Below, one piece after another: positions 55,722 to 64,000 of a stretch of DNA of 64,000 nucleotides; the stretch's first letter is position 1, and every line of letters starts with the position of its first letter. The notes under the pieces are model-generated. The model was not told where the DNA came from and did no database searches. It was given only the letters and a program-made list of their open reading frames with translations. This DNA comes from an uncultured Gemmatimonadales bacterium. GTDB lineage: Bacteria > Gemmatimonadota > Gemmatimonadetes > Gemmatimonadales > GWC2-71-9. Both the position numbers and the translations under genes were made by a program. Location: positions 1 to 64,000 of the forward strand of contig CAMYLY010000008.1 in assembly GCA_947259405.1 (NCBI GenBank), read 5' to 3'.

Positions 55722-57926
55722 TTAGTGACCTCGGAAACCACGCACTAGGCGCGAGATCTGAGCCCTGTCCAATGTCGCCTTGCCGTCAGCCGTCAGCGCG
55801 ATGGTAAGACGCTCTCCCGCGATCACGACTGTCCCGAACGCGGTGGCGTATGGCTTGAGTTCCGGCAAGGCTCGCAGAACCGCGAAATACGCCTCACTGA
55901 ACGGGGCAATCCGGACGACAGGATTCTGTTCGTTGGCACCAGCATCCGTCCAGATACCGTTGTATTCATGGAAGATCCGACCGGCCACCACGCGCTGCGT
56001 TTCGGTCGACAGTCGCTGTTCCATTTCCTCATCGAGGTCGCGCACGTCCCCCGCAACCCGGACGACGCGTCGCGCTGCGCTCTGCTTTGCGACGGCTACG
56101 GCGCTTGCGCCGGTGGCCTCGCTGGGAGCTGTAGCTGGGAGTGCCATCTGAAAATTCTGCCCAACTCCTGGTCGGTTAGCGGTCACCATCTCGGGCTCAA
56201 GCACCAAATACGACGTGTACTCGCTCAAGAGTCCATAGCGGAGCGCCGTTTGCCGGATCTCCTCCACGAGTTCGTCGTTGTGACCGCGCAGGCGAATCTC
56301 CCGCGTCAGGTACCCGATCTTCCGTGCTGCCCAGAGCTGTGGAATGAAGTCGTTGGCGGCGGCGTCTATCGGAAACCCCGCCGTGGTCGAGAAGTCCTCA
56401 CGCCGACCGTTGCGCCGACCAGTGATGGCGATCTCCCCGGTCACGTCATTACGACGCGGACGGTACCGTGCAAACACGACCAACTCCTCTCCCCGGAAGA
56501 GATCGGGCAATGTCACCGGATAGAGATCGTAGAGCTCTACTGGAGTGTCGGCAATCTCGATGTCCGTTAGGACCGGATGCTGCACCTTGGCGGTCAGCAA
56601 GCTCAGGGCTTGCTCCACGTCCGCGCCAGGTTCCACGTATTCAGTACTCCCGCGACCCGCTTCGGAGAGGCGGTCGAGCAGATAGGTGTTGACGTCGTGT
56701 CCCACGCCAAACGCAAAGACACGCGCACGGCTGCGATGCTCATCGGCCAGTGCGGCCAGAACCTCAGGGTTCTCTTCGCCTACTGATGGAAGACCGTCGG
56801 TCACGAACACGACGATGGGTAGCCGTTCCGCATCGGACTCGGCGGCGAAGGCGCTTGTCAATGCACCTTCGATGTTGGTCCCACCGTCCGCTTGAAGGTC
56901 GTCGATCCAATCCAAGGCGGCGCGACGGGCCTCGGGCGCCGCACTCCACTCGCGGCGGAACGGTCGCACCGAGTTCGAGAATGCCAAGAGACGGAATCGG
57001 TCGCGGGCCCCAAGGGTGCTGAGCATCTGCGCCAGGGCCTCCTTGGCTTGACCGAGCTTGCTGCCGGACATCGATCCGGAGATGTCGAGGACGACCGTGA
57101 TGTCGCGTGGGGTCACCGTACCATCGATGCGTCCCGGCGACAGCGACAGCATCGCATAGCCGTCCTCTTCGCCCAGTCGATGGGTGGCCACCGTGATCCC
57201 GACTTGATCGGTGGCAAAAGGCAGAAAGAGCGAAAAGTCACCTAGTAATTCGTCCTCAGGCCGCACGATGAGCTGGTCACCCGTGCGCCGGGTTGTCACC
57301 GCGTGGGTGGGCGAGAAGGGGTCGGCGAATCGGTCAGCGCCATCGGTACGAAGCGTGAACGCCATGGGCGCTCGCGCGCCTTGTGCCTGCATTCGCGTGC
57401 GGCCGTTCTCACCGACACGCCACCGGGTCGAGCCGCCGCCAGCGTACTGAAACCGCAGCGCCTGGCCGGCGCGGTCCAGCATCTGGGCATAGCGGAGGGT
57501 GATCTTCCGCGTCTCACCCGACTGAATAGGGAATACGCGCGCACGAATGAGTCCATGTCCTACCAGCTCGATCAGCGCCGGGTCCTTCTTTCGCCGAACG
57601 ATCTCCTCATAAATGGCGCGGGCCCGCTCGGCGTCCATGGTCTCACCGCGCAGCTCCTCGTCACCCTGGAAGAGCGAGAAATTCGAGAATACGGTCTCCC
57701 CCGGTAACGGGTAGATGTAGTCTCCTTCTCCAAGCCGTCCTCCGTCGTTGCGGAAATACTCCTCCACTTCCACATGGGCCACTCTGCCTACCACGACCAC
57801 GGATACATCGGTCCGGACCTTCACCACTCCCGAGCCCGGGCGGTCAGGCAGAACCTCGATCCACCCTTGGGCAGCGAGTGGACCGGCCAGGGCCAGCGTC
57901 AGCAGCAACGTCATTGTCGTCTTCAT
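55722..57926 (-). CDS. Secreted VIT and von Willebrand A domain protein
   Basis: A 734-residue protein. ATG at 57926 has GGGAG eight bases upstream and begins with a signal peptide (MKTTMTLLLTLALAGPLAAQ). A VIT domain (about 25-160, with DPALIELVGHGLIRARVFPI) is followed by a VWA domain with MIDAS DISGSMSGS and TDGLPS, then a C-terminal region typical of inter-alpha-trypsin-inhibitor-like bacterial proteins. It is the first gene of the operon with the ECF sigma and anti-sigma genes, which suggests a cell-surface stress system. Confidence 0.92.
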   Translation of the reverse strand: MKTTMTLLLTLALAGPLAAQGWIEVLPDRPGSGVVKVRTDVSVVVVGRVAHVEVEEYFRNDGGRLGEGDYIYPLPGETVFSNFSLFQGDEELRGETMDAERARAIYEEIVRRKKDPALIELVGHGLIRARVFPIQSGETRKITLRYAQMLDRAGQALRFQYAGGGSTRWRVGENGRTRMQAQGARAPMAFTLRTDGADRFADPFSPTHAVTTRRTGDQLIVRPEDELLGDFSLFLPFATDQVGITVATHRLGEEDGYAMLSLSPGRIDGTVTPRDITVVLDISGSMSGSKLGQAKEALAQMLSTLGARDRFRLLAFSNSVRPFRREWSAAPEARRAALDWIDDLQADGGTNIEGALTSAFAAESDAERLPIVVFVTDGLPSVGEENPEVLAALADEHRSRARVFAFGVGHDVNTYLLDRLSEAGRGSTEYVEPGADVEQALSLLTAKVQHPVLTDIEIADTPVELYDLYPVTLPDLFRGEELVVFARYRPRRNDVTGEIAITGRRNGRREDFSTTAGFPIDAAANDFIPQLWAARKIGYLTREIRLRGHNDELVEEIRQTALRYGLLSEYTSYLVLEPEMVTANRPGVGQNFQMALPATAPSEATGASAVAVAKQSAARRVVRVAGDVRDLDEEMEQRLSTETQRVVAGRIFHEYNGIWTDAGANEQNPVVRIAPFSEAYFAVLRALPELKPYATAFGTVVIAGERLTIALTADGKATLDRAQISRLVRGFRGH

Positions 57927-57973
57927 CGTATGCTCCCGAGTACGTTGTTTCTGACATGGAGGACGTTTCACGG

Positions 57974-58029
57974 GTCCGGACTTGCACACGTCGGACAGGG
58001 ATGGGTCGAGTATGGGAACACGCTCCCAT
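57974..58029. promoter_or_regulatory. Two inverted repeats in a divergent promoter region
   Basis: GTCCG/CGGAC (57974-57978, 57992-57996) and ATGGGA/TCCCAT (58012-58017, 58024-58029, 6-base spacer) lie in the 145 bases between the VIT/VWA gene and the plus-strand operon. They may be operator sites for either direction. No standard promoter boxes could be set with confidence. Confidence 0.3.
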
Positions 58030-58071
58030 GACGAGGGTGTTATTAACCAAGACAGAATCGTTTGAGGGGAA

Positions 58072-60147
58072 GTGTCACAAGTGTTTAAGCCACAAAGAAT
58101 TACACTGCTTGCGATTGTCGCCATAGTGATCGTCCTACCCGGGTCCTTGGAAGCCCAATCGACCGGCTGGGCCATCCGCCGGAGTGCGGCTGCCGATCTC
58201 TGGTTCCACGGGCTCGCGCTGGTCGGGTTGAGCGCGGGTCCTGAGATCCGGGCCTATGCCCCCGGCTACGCCGAAGGTGTGATTGAGGCCAAACGCGCCC
58301 GGGGTCTGTATCCCACCAGGCTCGATGAAGAGGCAGAGAGCCTTCTGGAGGATTTGGCGGACGATCAGGCCTTTCAAACCTTTCACTTCCTCCCGTTGTA
58401 TTTCCCGGACGCTGAGCCCGAGGAGTTTCTCCGAGCGCTGCGGGCGGTCGCGGACGAGAAGACGCAGGATGCCGCACTGGTGAATCGGGTGACGCGACCC
58501 GGGGTAGCGGTCGTGTCCCGCAGCATTCGCAGCGGCAGCCAGCGTGATCGATTGAAGGACTTCGTCGAACTGCTCGAAGACGAATGGGAGGTGTTCTTCG
58601 CGGAACACTGGGAGGCCAGCGTGGCCGAGGGTCGGATGACCATCTCGGCCGCGCGGGATCTGTGGATGGAAGAGCTCGAGCCTGCGCTCGAGGGATTCCT
58701 GACCAGCCAACGGATGGACGGCGGGACGGCGCTCGTGTCGCAGGCGCTGGGACCCGAGGGTCGAATGTATGAAGGAGTTCCCGCCAGCCGATCTGACAAC
58801 GTGGTCGCGGTTGCGCTTCCTCACTCCCCGGGCGATGAGGCCGCTGTCCCGTTTGCGATGCTCCACGAGATCTGCTATGCGGTTGTCAACAATGCGATGC
58901 GAGCTCCGGGTGTGCGGGCCAGCCAGGACGCCTCGAGCAATGGGGCGACCCGGTGCGGGAGTATGATCCTCGACACGCACTTGCGCCATTTACGGCCTGC
59001 CTACGACGAGATGTATCTGGCCCTCTGGCAGGGTGACGGTCCGGTTCCCGGCATGCTCGCCGAGGCGTATCCGCTGGACGACGGGCTCGAGCAGGCGCTG
59101 GAAAAGCTGATTCAACCCCCGGCCGTGGCGCAGCGTGCGGGAACAGGCCGCACACGCTCGACGAACTTCGGATGGGTCATTCGCCCGCAGCCACAGGCCG
59201 ACCTGTGGTATCACACCTTTGCCGTGATTCAGGCCGACCAACCGGGTCCCCTCGGTATGTACAGTGCCGAATACGCGACGTACATCCGGGACATCAAGCG
59301 TGAGCGTGGGGTGTATCCGACGCCCCTCGATTCGATCGATGACAACCTGCGAAGCCAGCTGATGGAGCGGCATCCCATCCGGGATCTCTTGCATTTCGTT
59401 CCCGTGTACTTCTCGCGTTCGGAACCGGAGGAGATGATGGACGCGCTGATGGCGGTGGCCGAGCGAAATCCTGGGGAAGCGAACGTGGAATCGCCCGAAG
59501 CACGGTACGCCGTGGCGCTGTTCACCCAGGCGTTCGAGAGCGGTGGCGATCGACGCGTGCTGCGGGAGGTGGTGGAAGCTATGCGGGAAGAGTGGACGCT
59601 ATTCTATCGGGACTACTGGGATGAGTGGTACGAGGAAAATCGTGAGGAGTATGATTCGATTCAGGAGCTCTGGGATCGACAGATCTCGCCTTCGCTGGCG
59701 CCGTTTCTCGAGGAACGCCGACTGTCGGGTGGGTTGGCCATGCCCACGCCCGGTGTGGGGCCTGAGGGCCGTATCGTTGATCCGGATCCGTTCCAGCCGG
59801 ACGATCAGGTGGTAGCGATGATGTTTCCGCTCACGGACGGAAACGCGGACGCGTCAGCCTTTGCGTTCCTGAAGGAGCTGTGCTTCTTGATCATCGACGC
59901 GGAGACTCTCCGCGGATTCACACGAGACCAAGACGCTCACGAGGATCTGGAGCGTAGAGCCGCCGTCCGGTGCGGGGCGATGTTGCTCGAATTCTATGCC
60001 CCCGTCATGGCCACCCGGTATCGCCGCGCCTTCCTCAATGCGGTGGGTGCCGAAGAAAGCTCGACACAAGGCGCCTTTGAACGTGTATTCTATCTAGAGC
60101 CCGAGATCGTGGAGAGGCTCAAAGAGAATCTGCGTCGGAACAGATGA
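58072..60147 (+). CDS. Exported protein of two tandem copies of an unknown domain
   Basis: A 691-residue protein, family not recognised. A basic signal peptide ends in SLEAQ. Residues about 29-350 and 366-691 are two copies of one domain; matched segments are ADLWFHGLALVG / ADLWYHTFAVIQ, RARGLYPTRLD / RERGVYPTPLD and FLPLYFPDAEPEEF / FVPVYFSRSEPEEM. A motif MLHEICY in copy 1 resembles a metallopeptidase helix but lacks the third ligand, and copy 2 has FLKELCF instead. It is coupled by ATGA to the TonB-like gene. GTG 58072 or 58081 is the start (GAGGGGA just upstream favours the second by spacing). Confidence 0.75.
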   Translation: MSQVFKPQRITLLAIVAIVIVLPGSLEAQSTGWAIRRSAAADLWFHGLALVGLSAGPEIRAYAPGYAEGVIEAKRARGLYPTRLDEEAESLLEDLADDQAFQTFHFLPLYFPDAEPEEFLRALRAVADEKTQDAALVNRVTRPGVAVVSRSIRSGSQRDRLKDFVELLEDEWEVFFAEHWEASVAEGRMTISAARDLWMEELEPALEGFLTSQRMDGGTALVSQALGPEGRMYEGVPASRSDNVVAVALPHSPGDEAAVPFAMLHEICYAVVNNAMRAPGVRASQDASSNGATRCGSMILDTHLRHLRPAYDEMYLALWQGDGPVPGMLAEAYPLDDGLEQALEKLIQPPAVAQRAGTGRTRSTNFGWVIRPQPQADLWYHTFAVIQADQPGPLGMYSAEYATYIRDIKRERGVYPTPLDSIDDNLRSQLMERHPIRDLLHFVPVYFSRSEPEEMMDALMAVAERNPGEANVESPEARYAVALFTQAFESGGDRRVLREVVEAMREEWTLFYRDYWDEWYEENREEYDSIQELWDRQISPSLAPFLEERRLSGGLAMPTPGVGPEGRIVDPDPFQPDDQVVAMMFPLTDGNADASAFAFLKELCFLIIDAETLRGFTRDQDAHEDLERRAAVRCGAMLLEFYAPVMATRYRRAFLNAVGAEESSTQGAFERVFYLEPEIVERLKENLRRNR

Positions 60148-61133
60148 CCGAAGACGCCAGCGAACGCGCACCCCAGAAGCCCGCCGGGGAGATGACCCCC
60201 GAGGAATGGCGGGAACAGCGCCGTCGCCTCAAACGGGAGCGCCTGCTGGCGCAGCTCGAAAGTGAGCGCCGCTTCCATGAGGAGCGCGAGCGCGCCTGGC
60301 GGGAGGCGCACGGGACGGGGAAGGGTGGTCCGGACGAGGTTGACGTCTCGCTGTTCGCACGAGAGTTCCATGGCCGCCTCACCGTCCCTCAAGGCAGGCT
60401 CCCGGCATTGGCCAAGCCGCGAAAGAAGGGCGCTGTGGTGTCGGTGTCCCTCCACCTCGTGCTGATCCTTGTCATCGTGCTGGGGCCCGTGATCGCGCGG
60501 CGCGCCATGGGGAATCCCGGTGAACCTGGCGGCGGTGGCGGAGGCGGTGGTGGGCGCGACATTCAGTTCATTAACCTGCCACCGGCGGCCGCGTCAGGGA
60601 TGGCTGCCGTGGCCCGGGAACAAGAGCAGGCACCACCCCCCGAACCAGTGGTCGAGGAGGATGCACTCACCTTCCCAGTGGCCGAGGTCGCTGTCGAGGA
60701 ACCGGTCGATGCCGTGGGGCAGGAGATCACCCTCGAGTCGCTTGGTCTGGGTGTCGGCCAAGGTACCGGCGAAGGACCGGGTGAAGGCACGGGCTCGGGA
60801 GGGGGCACTGGCAGTGGAGAGGGTGAAGGGATTGGGAGTGGGGTCGGAGACGGTTCTGGCGGTGATGGTGGCGACGTGTACGCGCCGGAGCCCCGCACCG
60901 TTGTCTACCCCTTCGAAGATCCCCCCGAAGAAATCCGCGGGGTCGAGCTCACCGTCCACTTCTGGGTCGACCGCCGGGGTCGAGTGACGAAGGTCGAGGT
61001 TTCTCCCGCCATCAAGGACTCGAATTTCCGGAAGAAACTGCTCGATCGAATGCGGGAGTGGGTCTTCTATCCCGCCTATACCGTCCGTGGCTTGAAGGTC
61101 GAAGGCGAGTTCATCATGACGGTGACGTTCTAG
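60144..61133 (+). CDS. TonB-like energy transducer with Gly-rich linker
   Basis: A 329-residue protein. The N-terminal 90 residues are charged and helical (EWREQRRRLKRERLL), followed by one membrane span (VSVSLHLVLILVIVLGPVI), a Gly/Pro/Glu-rich periplasmic linker with many GEGT-like repeats, and a C-terminal TonB-family domain (RGRVTKVEVSPAIKDSNFRKKLLDRMREWVFYPAY). The long cytoplasmic N-terminus is not usual for TonB. Coupled to the duplicated-domain gene, it might link that protein to the proton-motive force, an inference. Confidence 0.85.
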   Translation: MTEDASERAPQKPAGEMTPEEWREQRRRLKRERLLAQLESERRFHEERERAWREAHGTGKGGPDEVDVSLFAREFHGRLTVPQGRLPALAKPRKKGAVVSVSLHLVLILVIVLGPVIARRAMGNPGEPGGGGGGGGGRDIQFINLPPAAASGMAAVAREQEQAPPPEPVVEEDALTFPVAEVAVEEPVDAVGQEITLESLGLGVGQGTGEGPGEGTGSGGGTGSGEGEGIGSGVGDGSGGDGGDVYAPEPRTVVYPFEDPPEEIRGVELTVHFWVDRRGRVTKVEVSPAIKDSNFRKKLLDRMREWVFYPAYTVRGLKVEGEFIMTVTF

Positions 61134-61136
61134 CCA

Positions 61137-62270
61137 CTACGCCACGGCGCACTCGTTCTTTCCAACCTCCAGTTCGTCGGCCTGCCCGTCGTCGACCTGC
61201 ATGAGCCCGACGTTCACCGCTTTGATGGTTCGATACGCATCGGGAAACGACCCTGCCTTGCTGTGCACCCACGCGGCGAACTCGGTCTCATCGAGCTGCA
61301 ACGCTTCGTTGTCCTTGCGGACCTCGCCCAGCGACCGCCCGACGGTACGGTCTGTGTTGCGTTCGGCGTCGGCGCTGTAATGAGCCGGGTAGATCATGAC
61401 GTCGTTCGACCATGCTGACGCCTTGCTCAGGCTCTCCCAAAGCGTCGTCGTCCACTCCGAGGTCTTTCCAGCCAGATCCGGTCGCCCCACCGAGGCGACA
61501 AAGATGAAGTCACCCGTGAACGCGGCGGTGTCGACCATATACGTGACGTGGCCTTCCGTATGGCCAGGAGTGTGGATCACGCGTGCTTGAGCGCGCCCAA
61601 ACGAGATCGTTCCCCCGTCGGAGAGGGGATCGAACTCGAGTGTCCCGGGCGTGCCATCGTATGGATAGATCGCATCAGCCGGGTGGAGGTAATACGGTAC
61701 GCCGAAGCGCTGCGCGAGCGCTGGCCCCCCACTGATGTAATCGGCGTGGCAGTGCGTTTCGGCAACGCCCGCGAGCGCCGCATCCGTCTCGTCGACTGCC
61801 GCCAGAACATCGCGTAGATTCCGCGGCGGATCGATCACCAACGCCTCGCCGTCACTCACCAACAGATACCCGAGCGCTCCTTTGCCGACACGATCGAATT
61901 GCCGCAACTGGTCCAACGACTCCGGCGGCGTCAATGTCCGCACGACCTCCAACTGCATCCATGCGGCCATGCCTCCGCGTACCGAACGAGCGGAGTAGCC
62001 AAGCTGGTTCAGGAATTCGGTCGCCGGTTTAGAGCTGTTGCCGTGACCGCACACAACGGCGACGGGGATGGACGGATCCAATCCCAGATCGGAAGGCGAC
62101 CGCATCGTTGCGAGCCGCGACCCGACGATGTTGTAGAACCGGTCCTCCGCGACTAAATCGATCTTGCCCGACGCCAGGCGGAACGGAGCGCGTATGTCGA
62201 GCACGTGAATTGGTTCGCCACCCTCGATGGCACGAGCGAGATCGGCGGGAAGAATCTCGGGAGTAGTCAT
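61137..62270 (-). CDS. Rhodanese / metallo-beta-lactamase fusion (persulfide dioxygenase-like)
   Basis: A 377-residue protein. A rhodanese domain (about 1-115) has active-site Cys74 in VVCGHGNSSK. The metallo-beta-lactamase domain has ETHCHADYISG (His173, His175, Asp177), PGHT (His237) and TGDFIF (Asp254), an Fe-dioxygenase-type site as in ETHE1/CstB. It should process persulfides or thiosulfate in sulfide detoxification. The order, rhodanese first, is less common than the CstB order. It converges with the TonB-like gene, 3 bases apart. Confidence 0.85.
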   Translation of the reverse strand: MTTPEILPADLARAIEGGEPIHVLDIRAPFRLASGKIDLVAEDRFYNIVGSRLATMRSPSDLGLDPSIPVAVVCGHGNSSKPATEFLNQLGYSARSVRGGMAAWMQLEVVRTLTPPESLDQLRQFDRVGKGALGYLLVSDGEALVIDPPRNLRDVLAAVDETDAALAGVAETHCHADYISGGPALAQRFGVPYYLHPADAIYPYDGTPGTLEFDPLSDGGTISFGRAQARVIHTPGHTEGHVTYMVDTAAFTGDFIFVASVGRPDLAGKTSEWTTTLWESLSKASAWSNDVMIYPAHYSADAERNTDRTVGRSLGEVRKDNEALQLDETEFAAWVHSKAGSFPDAYRTIKAVNVGLMQVDDGQADELEVGKNECAVA

Positions 62271-62297
62271 CGACGTCTCCGGGATTGTCGGCTGGGT

Positions 62298-63068
62298 CTA
62301 GATGAACGCGCAGCCCGGGTGCCCAGTGTCATCTGGACCAAGGTCGGGCCACTCGTAGCATATCGACGGCTTCGCGTTTCGGCCATTGGGCAACAGTCGA
62401 TCGTGCAATACACACGAAACGCCGTCGGTTCCAAGATACCCGCACGCAGAAATCACTTCGCACTCGACGGTCTCGTCATCCTCGCGACTCACCTTGCACA
62501 AGTAAGGCGACTTCCGAGCACGCAGGAGTGCCTCCATCTCCGATTCCGCCTCCGTGAGAGCCAACTCGAGCGTGAGATCGCGGCAGCACGCCGACCCGCG
62601 CGTGTTGTCCGCCGTCCGGCATGGCGCCGTTGCGCACGGATTGTCGGTGTTGGTCACTGGAAGGGCCCGTCGTGCCGCCCGCTTCAGCGGGAGCGAGAGA
62701 ACGCGATTCCGCCGCTTGTAGAAAACCTGGTAGCGATCGCCGCCACGGTCCAGGGTCGGTCGTTGATCGTGTTTCTGCGTCGAACGCGGGACGCGTCCCT
62801 GGTATCCATATACTCCGCACGTCGCCGTGCGATTGTCGGCGTCGAGCCGGAGATGTTTGCATGGCGCGTGGAGCGTTGCGTCGACGAGCAATTCGTCGCC
62901 GTCGACGTACGCCGTCCCAAACGTGATGCGTTCCGTGTGACCAAGCATCCAGGTTGCCGCTGCATCCTGCAGCGTCTGGCTATCGTCGGCCAAGTCCGCC
63001 ACCCGTACCGTGACCTGCAGATCCTGACATTGACGGCCGAGCGAACGGCAGTCGGGAGGGGTCGGCAT
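62298..63068 (-). CDS. Cys-rich hypothetical protein (YkgJ-like features)
   Basis: A 256-residue protein (ATG 63068; an in-frame start near 63230 would add a weak Arg-rich N-terminus). It has 14 or more Cys, several in pairs (PCKHLRLD, SACCRDLTLEL, LCKVSREDDETVECEVISACGYLG, CVLHDRLLPNG, ICYEWPD). The pattern of spaced Cys with HxC-like sets recalls zinc/iron-chelating YkgJ-type proteins. Function unknown; beside the sulfur enzyme it may bind a metal or cluster. Confidence 0.6.
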   Translation of the reverse strand: MPTPPDCRSLGRQCQDLQVTVRVADLADDSQTLQDAAATWMLGHTERITFGTAYVDGDELLVDATLHAPCKHLRLDADNRTATCGVYGYQGRVPRSTQKHDQRPTLDRGGDRYQVFYKRRNRVLSLPLKRAARRALPVTNTDNPCATAPCRTADNTRGSACCRDLTLELALTEAESEMEALLRARKSPYLCKVSREDDETVECEVISACGYLGTDGVSCVLHDRLLPNGRNAKPSICYEWPDLGPDDTGHPGCAFI

Positions 63069-63243
63069 CAGCGGTGACCCACCAGCTCGCGTGGCGCTGC
63101 TCCGCGCGCTGCGGGGATAATGTAACATGTTTTCATGTAATGGCTTACGGCCCTTCCCGGCGGACGGCCAGCGCAGGGGGACGAATGCCCGCGGATCACG
63201 GATCCCGCATCCCACTTCCCTCTGCGGCAACCCACTTTACATT

Positions 63244-63259
63244 TGTGAACTGTTTCACA
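63244..63259 (+). promoter_or_regulatory. CRP/FNR-type binding site
   Basis: A perfect TGTGA - 6 bases - TCACA palindrome inside the longer inverted repeat TTGTGAA/TTCACAA. It matches the classic CRP consensus. The centre is at 63251.5, which is 41.5 bases before the expected transcription start of the cupredoxin gene, the spacing of class II activation. Confidence 0.7.
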
Positions 63260-63281
63260 AGGTTTTCCAGGGAACACCAAA

Positions 63282-63287
63282 TATACA
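63282..63287 (+). promoter_or_regulatory. Putative -10 element for the cupredoxin gene
   Basis: TATACA lies 27 bases before the ATG. With the CRP-type site centred at 63251.5, a start at about 63293 fits class II geometry. No good -35 box is present, as is typical for activator-dependent promoters. GGAGGT (63295-63300) is the ribosome-binding site, eight bases before the start. Confidence 0.5.
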
Positions 63288-63308
63288 TCTGAGCGGAGGT
63301 CCAAATCG

Positions 63309-63791
63309 ATGCGGAAATTGATGGCGGCGGTGGCCGTGTTTGGGGTTGCTTGTGGTGGTGGTGAATCTGGAGGCGCGGAATCCACTCCAGCGGAAACGAC
63401 CCCCGCTGCGACAACCGAGGCGCCGGCCGCAACGGGTACAGGGACGGTCCACGAGGTCGCGATGAAGCTGACCGATGCCGGAGCCTACGTGTTCGAACCG
63501 GTAACCCTGACGATCAAGGTTGGTGACACGGTGCGTTGGCTCAATGAGAGTGGGCCGCCGCACAATGTCGCGTTCTATGCCGACCAGGTCCCCGCCGGTG
63601 CGGGTGATTTCTTGACCCAGGCGTTCGCGTCCGATGCGATGAAGATCGGCCCGATGGCAGGCCGATTGATGACGCAGATTGGTGACACCTACGAAGTCAC
63701 GTTCGCGGGAGCGCCGACGGGGGACTACGGATACTTCTGCACGCCTCACGAGGCGTTGGGCATGAAGGCGACGCTCACGATCGAGGAGTAG
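63309..63791 (+). CDS. Cupredoxin (plastocyanin-like) lipoprotein
   Basis: A 160-residue exported copper protein. The signal ends FGVAC, Cys15 being the lipid anchor; a Thr/Ala/Glu-rich linker follows to about residue 45. The cupredoxin domain has the blue-copper ligands His85 (PPHNVAF), Cys144, His147 and Met152 (GYFCTPHEALGM). A one-electron carrier between a periplasmic donor and an oxidase is likely; the CRP/FNR-type promoter supports control by oxygen or energy state. It could be the ACIII partner, by inference. Confidence 0.92.
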   Translation: MRKLMAAVAVFGVACGGGESGGAESTPAETTPAATTEAPAATGTGTVHEVAMKLTDAGAYVFEPVTLTIKVGDTVRWLNESGPPHNVAFYADQVPAGAGDFLTQAFASDAMKIGPMAGRLMTQIGDTYEVTFAGAPTGDYGYFCTPHEALGMKATLTIEE

Positions 63792-63813
63792 CCGGCGTTC
63801 GGCAGGACCTTGG

Positions 63814-63851
63814 GCCGCTCGGGGTTTCGCCGCGAGCGGCTCTTCTTGCTT
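63814..63851 (+). terminator. Intrinsic terminator-like hairpin after the cupredoxin gene
   Basis: Perfect 8-bp arms GCCGCTCG and CGAGCGGC with an 11-base loop, followed by TCTTCTTGCTT. The T-tract is interrupted but T-rich. It lies 22 bases after the stop codon. Confidence 0.65.
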
Positions 63852-63926
63852 CTTGGTGTGGCCCAGGGTTGCATTCTCAGTAGGGTGAAATTGTTTTCTA
63901 ACAGATTCTCGAGGGGTGGGAAGGTC

Positions 63927-64000
63927 ATGCGTCGACTCGTGATGAGCGCTAGTGTGATTGGGATTGGGGGCGTTCTCCAGGCTGCTCCGGTGGTGGCCCA
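63927..64000 (+). CDS. N-terminal fragment of an exported protein
   Basis: ATG at 63927, with GGGAAGG upstream, begins MRRLVMSASVIGIGG and continues in the hydrophobic core and Ala-rich end of a signal peptide up to the window edge. Only 24 codons are seen, so the mature function is unknown. Confidence 0.7.
   Translation, partial: MRRLVMSASVIGIGGVLQAAPVVA

Overview
The window is 64 kb of gene-dense, GC-rich DNA from a diderm bacterium. TolC/RND efflux genes, Tat and lipoprotein signals and a periplasmic c-type cytochrome complex show two membranes. The mix of a complete alternative complex III operon, S9 peptidases, a PIG-L deacetylase with extra C-terminal domains, eukaryote-type Ser/Thr kinases with a zinc ribbon or FHA partner, and many secreted VIT/VWA or TonB-like proteins fits Gemmatimonadota best. 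This assignment is an inference from gene content; there is no rRNA here to settle it. I saw no tRNA, rRNA, IS element, phage or CRISPR array. No gap between genes exceeds about 250 bases, and most neighbours on the same strand overlap by 1-4 bases.

Layout. 1-5437 (-): the 3'-truncated gene of a very large repeat-built lipoprotein. 5562-7445 (-): acyl-CoA dehydrogenase. 7625-15983 (+): S9 peptidase, then a tight run of phosphoribosyltransferase, PIG-L deacetylase, an unlisted 46-residue membrane ORF, Na+/solute symporter and MFS exporter. 15984-20880: alpha/beta hydrolase, a membrane protein and a divergent ABC-2 ATPase/permease pair, then a second hydrolase. 20907-28616 (+): zinc-ribbon Ser/Thr kinase, then a TetR-TolC-adaptor-RND efflux operon behind a triple operator. 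28593-33495: nitrilase-fold protein, a pseudokinase-kinase fusion and, divergently, a double-FHA membrane trypsin-like protease.

33489-46160 is the most unusual part. Two Dpp-type permeases (-) and a solute-binding lipoprotein (+) share overlapping start codons. The lipoprotein gene heads a nine-gene translationally coupled operon: GHMP sugar kinase, heparinase II/III-like lyase, SpoU methyltransferase, class III aminotransferase, an intact and a degenerate amidohydrolase, a DapA-like aldolase and a dihydroorotate-dehydrogenase-like protein. It looks like an uptake and breakdown pathway for an acidic or amino-sugar glycan or a similar N-containing compound, but the substrate cannot be read from sequence.

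46346-53602 (+) is a complete actABCDEF operon (alternative complex III, quinol to cytochrome c/oxidase) closed by a strong intrinsic terminator. 53709-57926 holds an AhpD-like protein and a VIT/VWA-ECF sigma-anti-sigma operon (-). 58072-61133 (+) pairs a secreted protein made of two copies of an unknown domain with a TonB-like protein. 61137-63068 (-) carries a rhodanese/metallo-beta-lactamase sulfur enzyme and a Cys-rich protein. The end has a cupredoxin lipoprotein behind a near-ideal CRP/FNR-type promoter, a terminator, and the first codons of another exported protein.
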